NCBI GenBank assembly: GCA_944470555.2
Contig: OX104127.1
Location: 51,016,934-51,080,933, forward strand
DNA length: 64,000 nucleotides
Source: Heterobilharzia americana
Lineage: Eukaryota; Platyhelminthes; Trematoda; Strigeidida; Schistosomatidae
Reading direction: 5' to 3'
Both the position numbers and the translations under genes were made by a program. Within the stretch, counting starts at the first letter, position 1. Each line of letters opens with the position of its first letter. Positions 47,270 to 59,574 of this stretch are shown in pieces. The notes under the pieces are model-generated. The model saw nothing but the letters and a program-made list of their open reading frames with translations. It searched no databases and was not told where the DNA came from.

Positions 47270-48675
47270 TTCAATTTATCAATGAGTTTAGTGTTTGTCA
47301 AGGTCGCTTAGGATGTATATATTCAGCACCTCTCTCAACTGTTTTCACTGTTGTTAAGACAGTAAAAGCTCTCTATCAACGGTTCGTTTTCTCCTCTTGT
47401 CTTCGTGTACCAGTGGTACTGTTGTTGTGGTATTTGACGTCCTGATTAGCGATTAGAGTAGATTCTTTTGTGCTAGATCGAATTACTGGTGGTCATACCG
47501 TATCTACACGATGGCTGATAAATGAAAACAATGTGCAGTTACAGTATGACAGTCATAAATACAGCAGACCATCCTCTATGTAAATATTAAACTGAATAGG
47601 GAATTCATATACCGTAGATTTTTTACTTTACAACTGAACTCATGGTAGAACTAAGCAGTTAGGTACCTATTCACGTTATTGCAATTTAGATTATCGAATC
47701 ATGAAAATAATTGCTTCGATGATGATTTCTTTATTAAGAATGTCTTAAAGATTAAAAATAAGCAACCTCTGAAACAATAGTCTGTGATACCTAGTACTCC
47801 TGAAATACATCTTATGATTACTGACTATGAACAGAAACAGAAGTGTGCAAAAAATGCCAGAAAGCGTTATTTATGAAACGTTGACCTTGAAACTATGAAC
47901 GAATGTAGCTGCCTACATTCAATGTCTATAGACTTCAACACATTAACCAGATTTCTTCAATAAAAAGCATCATTATGTACTAAAAATGATAAGACGAACA
48001 ATGCACACAAAAATACAAAAATAAACAACTGTGTAGCAACCGGTGTAAGCGGCAGTGTCGGGAAGGAATGAGTAAGCTTCAATGATCCTTCAGAGTATTT
48101 GTTCAACTATTGGATCTTTTGAAAAAAGGGTATTTAAACCTTTGTAATTATTGAAACATCATCAGTCTAACATTAAAACGAACAATCTGAACAAACACCG
48201 ATGGAAAGTAACCAACTTGGGTAGTGAGCACTGAGTCATTTGACTAGATTCCAGTAGTACGATCATACACCTTAACCTCTGATTAAATTTAAAAAATTAA
48301 GAAGCGTCATTAAAGTAATCCAGAACGAAATTCCATTGGGAAATTCTTTTGAAGGACAGTTTAGTAACAAATATCAAGCAATAGAAGTCTATTATAATTT
48401 CGATGACTACGATTACCCAGAGTTGCTGAACATTGCTAGGTTACATAAGAAAATTGGAAGAGAGTAAGGCAAGTATGATGATAGCTGACAAAAATCAGTG
48501 AGTCATTCACTTAAAAGATAGTCGTCACAGTCCCATGAAGTTATTATGCACCAATTCTGTCACTCGACAAAATAAAGATAGAAAACGTGTTATGAAGGTC
48601 ATAAGAAATAAATAATTGACAACTATATCTTCAGAGGTCTAGCTAGATACATGAACTGATCAATAATTTTTAATC
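47270..48675. other. No recognisable gene
   Basis: AT-rich; nothing recognised on either strand. Confidence 0.45.
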
Positions 48676-48682
48676 AATAGTT

Positions 48683-49083
48683 GGTTCGTTGCCAGCCAGC
48701 TAGCTAGAGTTCCTTGTTACTTATTCTTATTATTCTCACCATCCATCTGATCTTCAGTGTTGGTATGAAGTGACCGAAGGCAGCAGCTGTTGATGTGTGT
48801 CTGTAGTTTATTGCAAATACTTTTCGTAATGCTTCAAGTCTGTCAACCACCACACAGAAGGAATGACTTGACTGACTTAGTGTTGAAAATCCGGATGTTG
48901 TTCACGCTTTATGCTGAGTGCAGTGCAGTGCAGTGTAGTAGATCTCCACACTGATTAGCTCAGAATAATGCAGGAACACCTGTCGTGCTCTCTTTCCTAT
49001 CCCGGCTGGCCTTGAAAGCCTCAGATGTGCCACTACCACCTGTAGTTGAGACGACACTCGGCTGCTTGCGTAGGTGAAAAAGA
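48683..49083 (-). mobile_element. RTE (SR2-like) internal fragment, truncated at both ends
   Basis: The minus strand covers the connection region (AFKASRDRKESTTGVPALF-like, 49020-48960) to LQTHINSCCLRSLRSLHTNT-type sequence (48810-48750) and NKELX plus about two GGCT-like units (48690-48712). The 3' end with the (TAA)n tail is missing, which is unusual for a retrotransposed copy and points to a later rearrangement. The right border abuts PLE sequence at 49084. Confidence 0.8.
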
Positions 49084-49275
49084 CAGCGTTATTACTCGTC
49101 ACCTTATTGATAGTGGACATGAAGTTGGTATTCAGAAATCGTTTAAAATAATTACTAAACAGATGAATTCCGATTTGCTGCGTTTCGCCAGAGCGTTAGC
49201 TATTAAACGATTTAAGCAGAACTTATATGTTCAGAAAGAAACAGTTAACAGTCGGTGCCTACCATGGTAAAGACT
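49084..49275 (+). mobile_element. Penelope-like element, C-terminal end of GIY-YIG domain
   Basis: The frame reads SVITRHLIDSGHEVGIQKSF, then KIITKQMNSDLLRFARALAI and KQNLYVQKETVNSRCLPW-stop. This is the HL.DTGH......FK.......R...ALAI...P.L.VQK..V end of PLE endonucleases. It is in frame with antisense RTE sequence to the left (open from 49046), a chimeric open frame of no evident function. Confidence 0.8.
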
Positions 49276-49920
49276 TTTGTTCTGTTGACAATCATCATGT
49301 TTTTTTACATATCACTATCGATTCATACAAGTTAGATTTTACTTGTTATTTTACATTTCACACCCTTGACCTATCTGAATCCTACTCACATTAGCTTCTA
49401 GTTAACATAAATCTTATGACCTTTTACATATTTTATTCAAGTTTTCTTAATACGTTGAATACACTTGTCCCCCCAACTCTAACTTCCTCTCCAGGATATT
49501 CCTCTAGTAGTGCTATATATTGGGAAATCTAGCTCTGCATATTTATTCACTCAATTCATGTGTTTTCAACTACTTCATGTCGATAATCTCTTTTAATTCA
49601 AGCCGATAAATTTCTATCAAACTACTTCTAGTCTGTAAATATTATGTATAAATTGAGGTTAAAATTGTTCTAGGTTGTATGCAGCTGATGAGAAACCACG
49701 AAATAAAATGGATCCATGCTAAACTTGTTGTTCTCCCTCGATAAACATTTGTTAGGTGTAGGATTTATACTATCCAAAACTATTGGCTTTCTTTCTTAAC
49801 TAACTAAGTATTCCATATTAGATTTGTTTATTTGATTTATAATTCACTGTCCATAGATATATCTGTTATGATTGGGGTTATGTATTTATATAAATAGAAA
49901 TCAATAAGCCTTTAGACACA
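49276..49920 (+). other. PLE inter-ORF region with terminal-repeat edge
   Basis: CCATATTAGATTTGTTTATT at about 49813-49832, continuing to TGATTTATAATTCACTG, matches the outer edges of the PLE terminal repeats at 57650 and 59197. The region lies between one PLE's C-terminus and another's RT, as expected for a tandem PLE arrangement. Confidence 0.55.
49684..49704 (+). ncRNA. Hammerhead-like core in PLE inter-ORF region
   Basis: CTGATGAG and ACGAAAT are eight bases apart. The spacing fits a minimal hammerhead core, but I see no good stem II or stem I pairing. Low support. Confidence 0.3.
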
Positions 49921-49924
49921 GTCA

Positions 49925-50518
49925 TGAATAGGATTAAGAAATCTACAGCGGATCTGATACGCCTACTAAAGCCATCTCTGGGTGGGTCTAACTAGTTCAA
50001 TTTAATGCCTAAAACTAATAATCTTAACAAAATTTATGGCTGTATTATGGTTCATAAACCAGGTTATCCCATTAGATCTATAGTTGACTTCAGAAATACG
50101 CCAACATATGAACTAGCAACGTATTTAGCATCGATATTGTGTCTTATTAGGAACCGTTCAAATCCCAAACAAATAAACTCTTACTCTTCATGAACTACAC
50201 ATAGAAGAGGATAAAAAATGGTTAGCTTCGATGTTACGGCTGTTTATACTAAAATATCAATCAATACGGCACTGGTGGCAGTCAGAAGTCATCTAAATAT
50301 TGACTCAGAACTAAGATATCGGTTGATGAGATCATATTAGGCGTACAATCGTGCCTAAGCTCCACAATCTTCAAGTTTCAGGACGAAATGCACAGACAAA
50401 CTGTTGTGATGGCCAATATCACCAGTCGTAGCAGATATATTTATGGATAGTTGGGAAAACATAGCTTTACAAACGGTTAATCCTGCACCAAAAATATGGT
50501 TGCGATATGTGGATGATA
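49925..50518 (+). mobile_element. Penelope-like element, reverse transcriptase palm (interrupted by RTE)
   Basis: Frames contain KIYGCIMVHKPGYPIRSIVD then FRNTPTYELATYLASIL (50022-50145), KMVSFDVTAVYTKISINTAL (50215-50275), FKFQDEMH-like, PISPVVADIFMDSWENIAL (50410-50465) and IWLRYVDDI at 50490-50517. These are PLE RT motifs in order, including YVDD. The sequence stops at the YVDD box, where the minus-strand RTE (3' tail first) begins. Frameshifts are present upstream. The end of this block is nearly identical, inverted, to 63888-64000. Confidence 0.88.
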
Positions 50519-52215
<1,697 letters not shown>

Positions 52216-52635
52216 AATAAAATACCAATCTTTAAACAACGTTAGATGGTGAAAAGCGTTCAAAGGAGCAGTTTCTTTACTGATTGGTTTTAATTAACGA
52301 AGTTATTGTAGGGGGAAAACGTTCAAACTTATCTGTCTATAGATAGTTGGATTATGAACTAAGAGTAGGCGGCTGTTGATTAGCATACGGAAGATGCCTA
52401 CGCCTTAAAATGAAGCTAAAGGCACCCACTGACACTGCAGATAATTATGTTGCTGATCTTTAGATAGTATAATTGTTTATCTATTTATTTTAAACCTAAC
52501 AGTATTTGATTTAGTGAAGGTGCACTAAAAAAGCATATTATAGATTTCTCCAACGTCACTGTACTCAGCATATTCTTCCACATATCCATACATGTGAATG
52601 TTATACTTTAATGTAACAATCGGCCACTACTCTGC
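52216..52635. other. No recognisable feature
   Basis: AT-rich; the PLE sequence expected on the far side of the RTE insertion is absent here. Confidence 0.45.
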
Positions 52636-52639
52636 ATGC

Positions 52640-52925
52640 ATTAACTCACAACTACATAATACGGTGGGATAAAGTCACTGGATTTAAATCCAATATACCG
52701 AGGTGGCGAGGCAGATTGATCATCGAGCCAACACCCAACACATGTAAAAGAAATGACGTAACACTCATACCAGAGATGTGGAAAAGTTTACTATCAAGAG
52801 GAACAAAGAATATGAGATAGTATTATAAAAATTGGTTGCTGAAAGTGGTGTGATTACGCTGATGTCACTATGTCATCAAGTAAATAATACTGTATCACTA
52901 TGAGCTATATAAAAGTTATACTTTA
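52640..52925 (+). repeat. Solo PLE terminal repeat (decayed)
   Basis: Parallels 58870-59160 base for base over long stretches: AACACCCAACACATGTAA, ATACCAGAGATGTGG, AAGTAAATAATACTGTATC. The hammerhead-like block of that repeat is deleted (GCTGATGTCACTATGTCATC remains). Confidence 0.7.
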
Positions 52926-52929
52926 TTCA

Positions 52930-53780
52930 CATTCTTCATAGAGTGACAGTAACTGGTTATGTTTACCCGGCATACAATTAAAACATTTCGTAATAAATTC
53001 AATGCTAAGGTAATACATATTTAACCTGTTGTATAATTACTAGAGTAATGCTACTTTACGAAATTCAGCAGTATGCAGAAATACCAACAACACCTTTTTC
53101 GTCTCATTATTAAGGTTAGATATGGAATCATTTCACTGAATTTGTTTTCACAACGACTAATCGTGTATCACTATTCATTGATTGCAAAGAAAATCCGTAA
53201 AACGTAGCTTTTCAAGCTGAGCAAATTAACACTTTAATTAAAGTGACATCGATTACTACCAGGCAAGGAGATAAACTGTACTTACGAAGTCCACAGAATC
53301 CGTACACAATCAACAGTTAAATAATCGATTGACTTGTTTTACTACGGTGGAAATCATGGATAAACTACTGGTAAAGTTTCATTATAGCTAGAGTGGTAGA
53401 CAGTATGAAATAGAGGGTAGTTCAATCTGGGTATGAAGGAAAATGTACATTCCTATGTACAAACTGTAGTTTACATGAAGTATTACCATATATTTTTTAT
53501 CCCTCCGGTAAACCAGTTATCTATAAAGTTGTTGGTCTATTTGTTTCCCTGAGTTAGAGGAAGTGATCGTTTAGCAATCCTTTTCAACAAATGGATTCTT
53601 AGCCACAGTTTTGTAATTGAATCAAAAAATATTTACGATTAACTATCTTAAAGAAACTTATTTGAACAAGAAAAAAATGTGGTTTTTGTCAGTTATTAGT
53701 GCTGATGTTGAACTACTAACAGTTCCTAATGAGTTCATGGAATAACCAACTGACATTCTTGGGTAAAATTTGGATAGTCA
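52930..53780. other. No recognisable feature
   Basis: AT-rich spacer. Confidence 0.45.
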
Positions 53781-53784
53781 ATCT

Positions 53785-54320
53785 ACAAATAATTTATAAA
53801 CTGCACAGTTCACATTGACATATCTCACAACTGGGTGGTTTCTCAACTGCCTAAATGTGGCGTCAATAGGGTCTCCACTGGAAATCACCACGCAGCCAAG
53901 GTCGAAAGATGCGATCTCTAACACAAAAGTGTCATGAGCAGGCGAAACACACTACTGAATAACTTGAGTAGTTAGAAACCATTCGAGCTGATAGGTACAT
54001 TTAGCCAACCAGATCAAAGTGATCTCAATACTGAACATCCATTTTGCTCGTTTGGGGTCGAGTTCATCAACGGTGTGCCCGGATAAATACAGCTCATACA
54101 GTCGAATTACTTCCGATCATCCGAATCCGGCTAGCTAACCGGTATACCCCAAAATCGGAAGAACAATTTACAAATTGCACGGTCCATGTTGAGAAAGCTG
54201 GGTAGTTTTTCAACTGCCTAAATGTAGTGTCAGTATGCGTCCCGTTGGAAATCACAGAGTTCTGTAAATTATATGACACTTTTGTGCTAGAAATCACACC
54301 TTGTGATCCTGGCTGACACC
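53785..54320 (-). repeat. Dispersed repeat family D, two direct copies
   Basis: Two direct copies of about 150 bp lie at 53787-53945 and 54165-54312. They share AATTTA.AAA.TGCAC, TTTCTCAACTGCCTAAATG / TTTTTCAACTGCCTAAATG, TGGAAATCAC and ACTTTTGTG / ACAAAAGTGTC parts. Between them is TTTGGGGTCGAGTTCATCAA. Confidence 0.6.
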
Positions 54321-54324
54321 AGTA

Positions 54325-54890
54325 GTATACTGGGTAGAATTTCCCTAAAAATAAACGTACTCAGAAAGAATATGAACCACATGATGAGATCGTTAATCTC
54401 TTTGATAGGAAACATCTTGTTCTTAAGCAACATGTCTCTCTATATTGTCGATTAACATAGCATCAGTTCGTGAAATTATTGAATACATACCCACAACACT
54501 GACTAGTGAAAACGACCAATTCATGGTGATCGACAGTCACTGTCTATTATCGTAAGTGATTACCAGCGAAGAAGATAAAATTCATCATTTACCTTCATCT
54601 CTAATGACTGAATATCATTCTGCTCCAACTCCTCAGACAAGAATTTCAATCCTCGCCTACTGTTACAATACATCATACCCATATGTGGTTCAATAACCAG
54701 GATGTAGACACATTTGCGCACTATATCTGTCTTTCGTTACTTTCACTTTATTATTGACGATGCATAAAATGTTTCAACCACGTTTATCTTATATGATACA
54801 TTTTGTATATGATTAATTTCATCAAATGAATGGTAAAGTTGGCAGTTAGTCATCATTTCCTGTGACATCTAGTTCAATTCAGTGCTTTGT
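54325..54890. other. No recognisable feature
   Basis: AT-rich sequence; contains the T/C-containing run before the candidate exon at 54895. Confidence 0.4.
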
Positions 54891-54894
54891 TCAG

Positions 54895-54962
54895 TGTGTC
54901 TTGTCGAAAGTATGAGTTACTCGGTCGCACTGTGGCATCAGTTCAACGCATCATTCAATACG
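54895..54962 (+). CDS. Candidate internal exon, unknown protein
   Basis: Sixty-eight bp are bounded by TTGTTCAG and GTGAGT, good acceptor and donor sequences. One frame encodes VSCRKYELLGRTVASVQRII then QYG across the donor. Local composition is less AT-rich than the flanks. I do not recognise the peptide. An ATG at 54911 opens another frame through the donor to about 55019, so the reading frame is uncertain. Chance remains quite possible. Confidence 0.3.
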
Positions 54963-54969
54963 GTGAGTA

Positions 54970-55490
54970 TTGTCAGCATTTCGCATACTGTCATCGTAAC
55001 ATCGCTAAATTACAAATGATAAACTATGCTGTAGGAAATAAGGGAGTAATGCAATAGGCCAGAATATAAACCAATTTTTCTCCAGTCAGGTTCGAAACGG
55101 TACATAATTAACAAACAGAGAGGGAGAGAGAGAGAGAGGTTGATAATAGCTATATAACTTGCACTATATGTTGAAATAAATAAATACGCTCAATCGACAC
55201 CTCAATAGACAGACCAGAAGATGAATAGCACCAACGTTTCTTTGAATAACATACACATAAAAGCTTATGTACCCGGTGTACATGAGCACAAGTCACAGCA
55301 AAATAAAAACCCTAAGCTTGGTCACTGAGGCTTCATGATGAAAAAAAATCATCTCTGAAGAGTAACGAAGATAAGAACAGTAAGTAAATGAAGCGTAAGC
55401 CGACAAAACTAACTACAAGTTACAGCCTGCTCTCTCCAATCTGATTCGACATTAGCACAGAAGCATTTATAGAGGTTTTTCTACGTCGTC
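54970..55490. other. No recognisable feature; short (GA)n
   Basis: A (GA)n run at 55117-55138; otherwise AT-rich unique sequence. Confidence 0.45.
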
Positions 55491-55494
55491 TAAC

Positions 55495-56060
55495 TTCACA
55501 GGGATTGATTTCATCACAGGAAAATCCCTGGCAGACTTTAACAAGATGTAGAGTCTTTTACACGCTTTGAGTGATGATATAAAAATGTTTGGGATAGATT
55601 TCTGTCCACCCAAATGCAAACTGCTGCTCCAAGGCTAGTCTCCGATGGTTCCTTGTTTAACAATAGGAAGTGAAATGGTTGAGTGCGTTGACCACTTCAT
55701 TTAACTCAGAAGTTATATCAACTCTGTTGGTCACGGATCGACAAAATTTCCATACAGATATAAAAGGCTCGATTGGCTTTCACCAACTTACGCCCGTTGT
55801 GGGACCATTATGAAACACGATTTTCTGTTAAGGACCGAGCTTACTGCTCTGTAGTTCCACCTGTTCGACTATATGACTATGAAAAATGGTCACTAAAGGC
55901 AGAGGACATGAGAAGGCTTCAGGTGTTCGACCACTGTTGCCTTCGTAGTATAGGCCGCATGTCGTGGTTTCACCAGGTCAGGTTTAGAGTTTGAGGGAGA
56001 AGAGAAAAGTGAATCGATGAGGTCAATCTTCAGCTCAATGCTAGCTGAAATAAGTTCAAA
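55495..56060 (+). mobile_element. RTE-like LINE, second family, RT palm end to C-terminal region
   Basis: Translated in three frames: RDFITGKSLADFNKM, NKMFGIDFCPPKCKLLLQ, TIGSEMVECVDHF, LAFTNLRPLWDHYETRFSVK, DRAYCSVVPPVRLYDYEKWS, LKAEDMRRLQVFDHCCLRSI, GRMSWFHQVR. The order and spacing match the flatworm RTE-type polyprotein after the palm (CK.LL.DW, IGSE.VE.VDHF, LAF..LR.LW...D..L..K.RVY, VLLYG.E.W.L..ED...L.VFDH.CLR). The last 73 codons (55773-55994) remain open. Confidence 0.78.
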
Positions 56061-56064
56061 GTGG

Positions 56065-57220
56065 TAAAAGGTTACAGGCAGCCAAACTGAAACATGACAT
56101 CATTGCATGAAGTTTAAGACTGTTGGTCTGAACAAAGTAGGGAAATGAATACTGTGAGAATGGGATCCATGTGACAACCAAAACTGGTGACTGTAGATGA
56201 CATGGCTCAGATTCGTTCTGAATGGCGCACATGTATCCACATACTATCTTTATTTGAATTGCTTTACTTAGTTTCAATGTTGTCCCATTCCTCCTTGCCC
56301 TCTTTTCACGACTTTCTACTGCTTCAACTGCATTTTTTCTTATCTCTTCATCTCTCATCTTGATGCATTCTCGTCTTGATATGCTGATGAGGTGTGGCAA
56401 TTTGGACCCTTACACAATAATACTACGTCGTATATTGCTATTATTCTATGTATCTATCTCCATAAGATTATAGTACAGAGTAACGGATTTGGTTGGGATT
56501 CTTCAATACATTGGGAGCTATCCGTTGAGAAAATGTTTCACCTTCTAACTATTCATTTGCGAAGTTACTATTACGGGTTCGATGTGGCTAAACAAGCTTG
56601 TTTTGCTGTACAACACGTCAGATTCGATCAGGCAGTTCACATCAAGTAAATTTCTGAACCATATCAACTTGAACTTTATCGGTAGGTACATTTCAGAGGT
56701 GCGGAAAGAAGTAGATAGACAGAAGACAGGAACAAACGTTTACTACATATGTTTGCTTAAGAGATCCACCTTCTTTCGTCAGTAAAAAACACCATCACAT
56801 ACTTGATACAACGTGGTATCCAGTCGATGTTTCAAAAGTCTACACAGTAATGAAAACAAACAGACTTGGAATTTACTTGAATCTGATGAAACTGTAAATA
56901 GCAAACGAGTTCAACTCGATTTTCACGTTTCAATGAAGACAACTGCAAGCTTTTTACTTAAGAGTATTTATTTCTCTAAGAAAACTAAAATCTGTTGAGG
57001 GTTTTTCTCCATCCGTCATAATTTTCTACTACTATCCTCATCTTCATTTCAGTAAATATCGCAGTATTACCATCATTCACGTCACTTTTCTAACATTTTA
57101 GTCTAGACCACATTTTACATGACCTGTTCTCCAATTAGATCTTACATTTTTCGATTTATCTGACAACATATCTCCTTCTGCTCAATTAATAACAAAGTGA
57201 CCAACCTGAGTTATTTTTAA
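56065..57220. other. No recognisable gene
   Basis: Open stretches at 56056-56400 (minus) and 56392-56649, 56582-56785, 56813-56998 (plus) are short and share no motif. Not supported as genes. Confidence 0.4.
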
Positions 57221-57229
57221 TATGCTAGA

Positions 57230-57560
57230 GGATTGAGGCTGTCAGCAGGAGGCTCTGTTTGCTTGTTGGCACTAGTCACCAAGGCGTATCTGCAAACACG
57301 AGGGAACAGATGACCCCTGAGAAATATTAAGTCATCTGATCCAGTCACATAGAAAGTCAGTCACAGTCTAAGTAGCTCAGTGGTAAGCTCTCTGGCTGAA
57401 GCACTATGTGAAGCTGGTAGAAATCTCTCGAGGTTGTAAATACGTCTTATTGACCAGTAATAACAAGCACGTAACCTAAGTCGATCAGGACTTCCCGCTA
57501 GTACCATCCCCCCTCCAGCCACCTAACGTCAGTCACAGTCCATCATGGTGCTGAGAATCT
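57230..57560 (+). repeat. Repeat family 3 with tRNA-like module
   Basis: The 5' block TTGTTGGCACTAGTCACC and GCGTATCTGCAAAC is followed by AGTCTAAGTAGCTCAGTGGT (A-box-like, 57366-57385), a weak B-box region, and a tail ending AACGTCAGTCACAGTCCATC, which resembles the family-2 SINE tail. Probably a composite or chimeric SINE. Confidence 0.5.
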
Positions 57561-57649
57561 TAGTTTGATGACTTCATTACAAAAATGGTCGACGGAATTA
57601 GGTCAGCACTAAGGACTACACAACACGAATTTGGTTACTTACCAGTTCC

Positions 57650-57965
57650 AAATTAGATTTGCTTATTTGATTTATAACACACAGTGGATACAGTATTATT
57701 TACTCTATGACGTTTCAAGCATAAATTATGCCTCATTATCATATCAATGTAATCAGACTACTTCCATCATCTAATTTTTATAGTCCTGTCACCTCATATG
57801 ATTTGTTCTTATTCATAGTAAAATTTTCCATATCTCTGGTATGGGTGTTGCATCATTTCTGTTACATGTGTTGCGTGTTGATTCGATGAACGAAGATTCA
57901 GTAATCAATCTCTCTCTCTCTCTCTCTCTCTCCACCTAATTATATTGAGGTTGAGTAGAGTGGAT
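57650..57965 (-). repeat. PLE terminal repeat, 3' copy
   Basis: Reverse complement of 58880-59197 by eye, with a longer (CT)n (57908-57932, about 12 units versus about 4-5). Carries a hammerhead-like core (57698-57745). Confidence 0.8.
57698..57745 (-). ncRNA. Hammerhead-like motif in PLE terminal repeat
   Basis: The minus strand has ATAATGAG, then a perfect hairpin GCATAA-T-TTATGC as stem II, then TTGAAAC and GTC. The fold matches a hammerhead, but CTGATGA is degraded to ATAATGA. The same block lies at 59093-59140 and, with CGAAAC intact, at 59601-59650. Hammerheads in PLE terminal repeats are an established feature of the group. Confidence 0.5.
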
Positions 57966-58879
57966 GTATCCCACCCTATTGTTTGGTTGTGTTAATGCAT
58001 GCATAGAAATAGCCGAATTTTTCTTTACAGATTATTGATCTTATTCGCATCTTTCATTCAACACTTAGCTAAATTCCTATGTTCAGTTATTCTAACGGAC
58101 CCCGACCGACTAGTTTGACCTATATACTTGACCTCACAGTCATTACATGGAATTTGATAGATTATTTTGCTTAATTAGTTCTATCGCATCCTTAAGCAAC
58201 CGACAAAAGTTTATCTCTGAGTGAGTCTGTAGGTTTAAATGCCACCCTAATTCCAGCTCTGTTGAGGATTCTACGTAACGTTTTTGAGGTACCCTCCTTA
58301 TAGGGTAATACAATGGAGGCTGTGAACTCCTTTTTACTCATGTTATCGTTATTAGTCCCACTCGTGTGACTGTTATTTTTTCATTTTTTTTGTATCCGTA
58401 AGAATTTCTTAATAAACTGCGGAGGATAATTATTAACTATTAGAGCTTCTTTTACGTGTGTCAATTCCTTGTTTAGATTCTTGCTTTAACTAGTCAGTTT
58501 TATAGCTCTATCATTTAGACATCTGACTAATCCTGCCTTAACTGGCATTGGATAGGATGATTTGAAGTCTATATACCTGTTGGAATATGTTAATTTTCTG
58601 TAGACAGTAGTATCCAAGCCACCGATGTCTGTCCTTCGTTTCATCCTGCTATCCAACATGGGTAATTCTCCTTGTTCATTTTCTACCTCGTTAGTGAACT
58701 GAATTGTCGATATGTTCGGATTTCAATACAGTAAATGTATCGCCACCATATTTTTGATGCAGGACTGAACGTATGTAAGGCTATGTTTTCCCAACTATCC
58801 GTAAACATATCTGCTACAATTGGGGATATTGGTCATCCCATTGGAATGCATGCGTTAACAAACAACCACACAATAGCTT

Positions 58880-59197
58880 GGGATAAATTCACTGTACTCA
58901 ACTCCAATATAATTAGGTGGGGAGAGAGAGTGATTACTGAATCTTCGTTCATCGAATCAACACGCAACACATGTAACAGAAATGATGCAACACCCATACC
59001 AGAGATATGGAAATTTTTACTATGAATAAGAACAAATCATATGAGGTGACAGGACTATAAAAATTAGATGATGGAAGTAGTCTGATTACATTGATATGAT
59101 AATGAGGCATAATTTATGCTTGAAACGTCATAGAGTAAATAATACTGTATCCACTGTGTGTTATAAATCAAATAAACAAATCTAATATGGAGTTAAA
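58880..59197 (+). repeat. PLE terminal repeat, inverted 5' copy
   Basis: Inverse partner of 57650-57965; also homologous to the solo repeat at 52640-52925. Confidence 0.8.
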
Positions 59198-59199
59198 TT

Positions 59200-59570
59200 C
59201 TACCACAGTGCCCAAGTTTTACACCTATATTACTTACCAGTAACCGATCAATAACTTTTACCCTAACCTCCGTGGGCAAATGAATTCTTATACTAAGAAC
59301 ATACTGATCACAATGATCGATCTCAAAACTTGAATCAATTAAAGTTTAATTACTAGAGTTAAGGATAATATTCCATCCTAACGAAAAATAATTTATTAAC
59401 AGACTCAGCTAAATGATGTCTAAAAAATTTAAGTGAAACCAAAAAGGTTGTTTAAAGAGTGATCACCGATGGGATAATCTATTACGCTCAATGATTGATG
59501 AACGTACATAATAAGACTTACTAATGTAAGATTTAGTCGTTAATATGTGTAAATCTTGGGCACTGAGACG
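59200..59570. other. No recognisable feature
   Basis: AT-rich spacer between two PLEs. Confidence 0.45.
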
Positions 59571-59574
59571 GAAT

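Larger units (their letters stand above)
57650..59197 (-). mobile_element. Penelope-like element with inverted terminal repeats, YVDD deleted
   Basis: Runs right to left. The ORF part begins at about 58853 in the RT palm, with SPIVADMFTDSWENIALH-type sequence and then PASKIWWRY. The VDD that should follow is lost through an 11-bp deletion between two GATAC repeats (about 58735). The RT thumb and linker follow; the GIY-YIG domain is at about 58150-58080: YQIPCNDCEVKYIGQTSRSG. The terminal repeat follows at 57965-57650. A second, inverted terminal repeat (58880-59197) is fused to the truncated 5' end. The outer edges of both repeats are the same, ending at CCAAATTAGATTTGC / CCATATTAGATTTGT. No intact ORF remains. 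Confidence 0.85.

Noticed and set aside
57650..59197. LTR retrotransposon
   Set aside because: The repeats are inverted, and the coding part has PLE RT and GIY-YIG motifs with no gag, protease or integrase.
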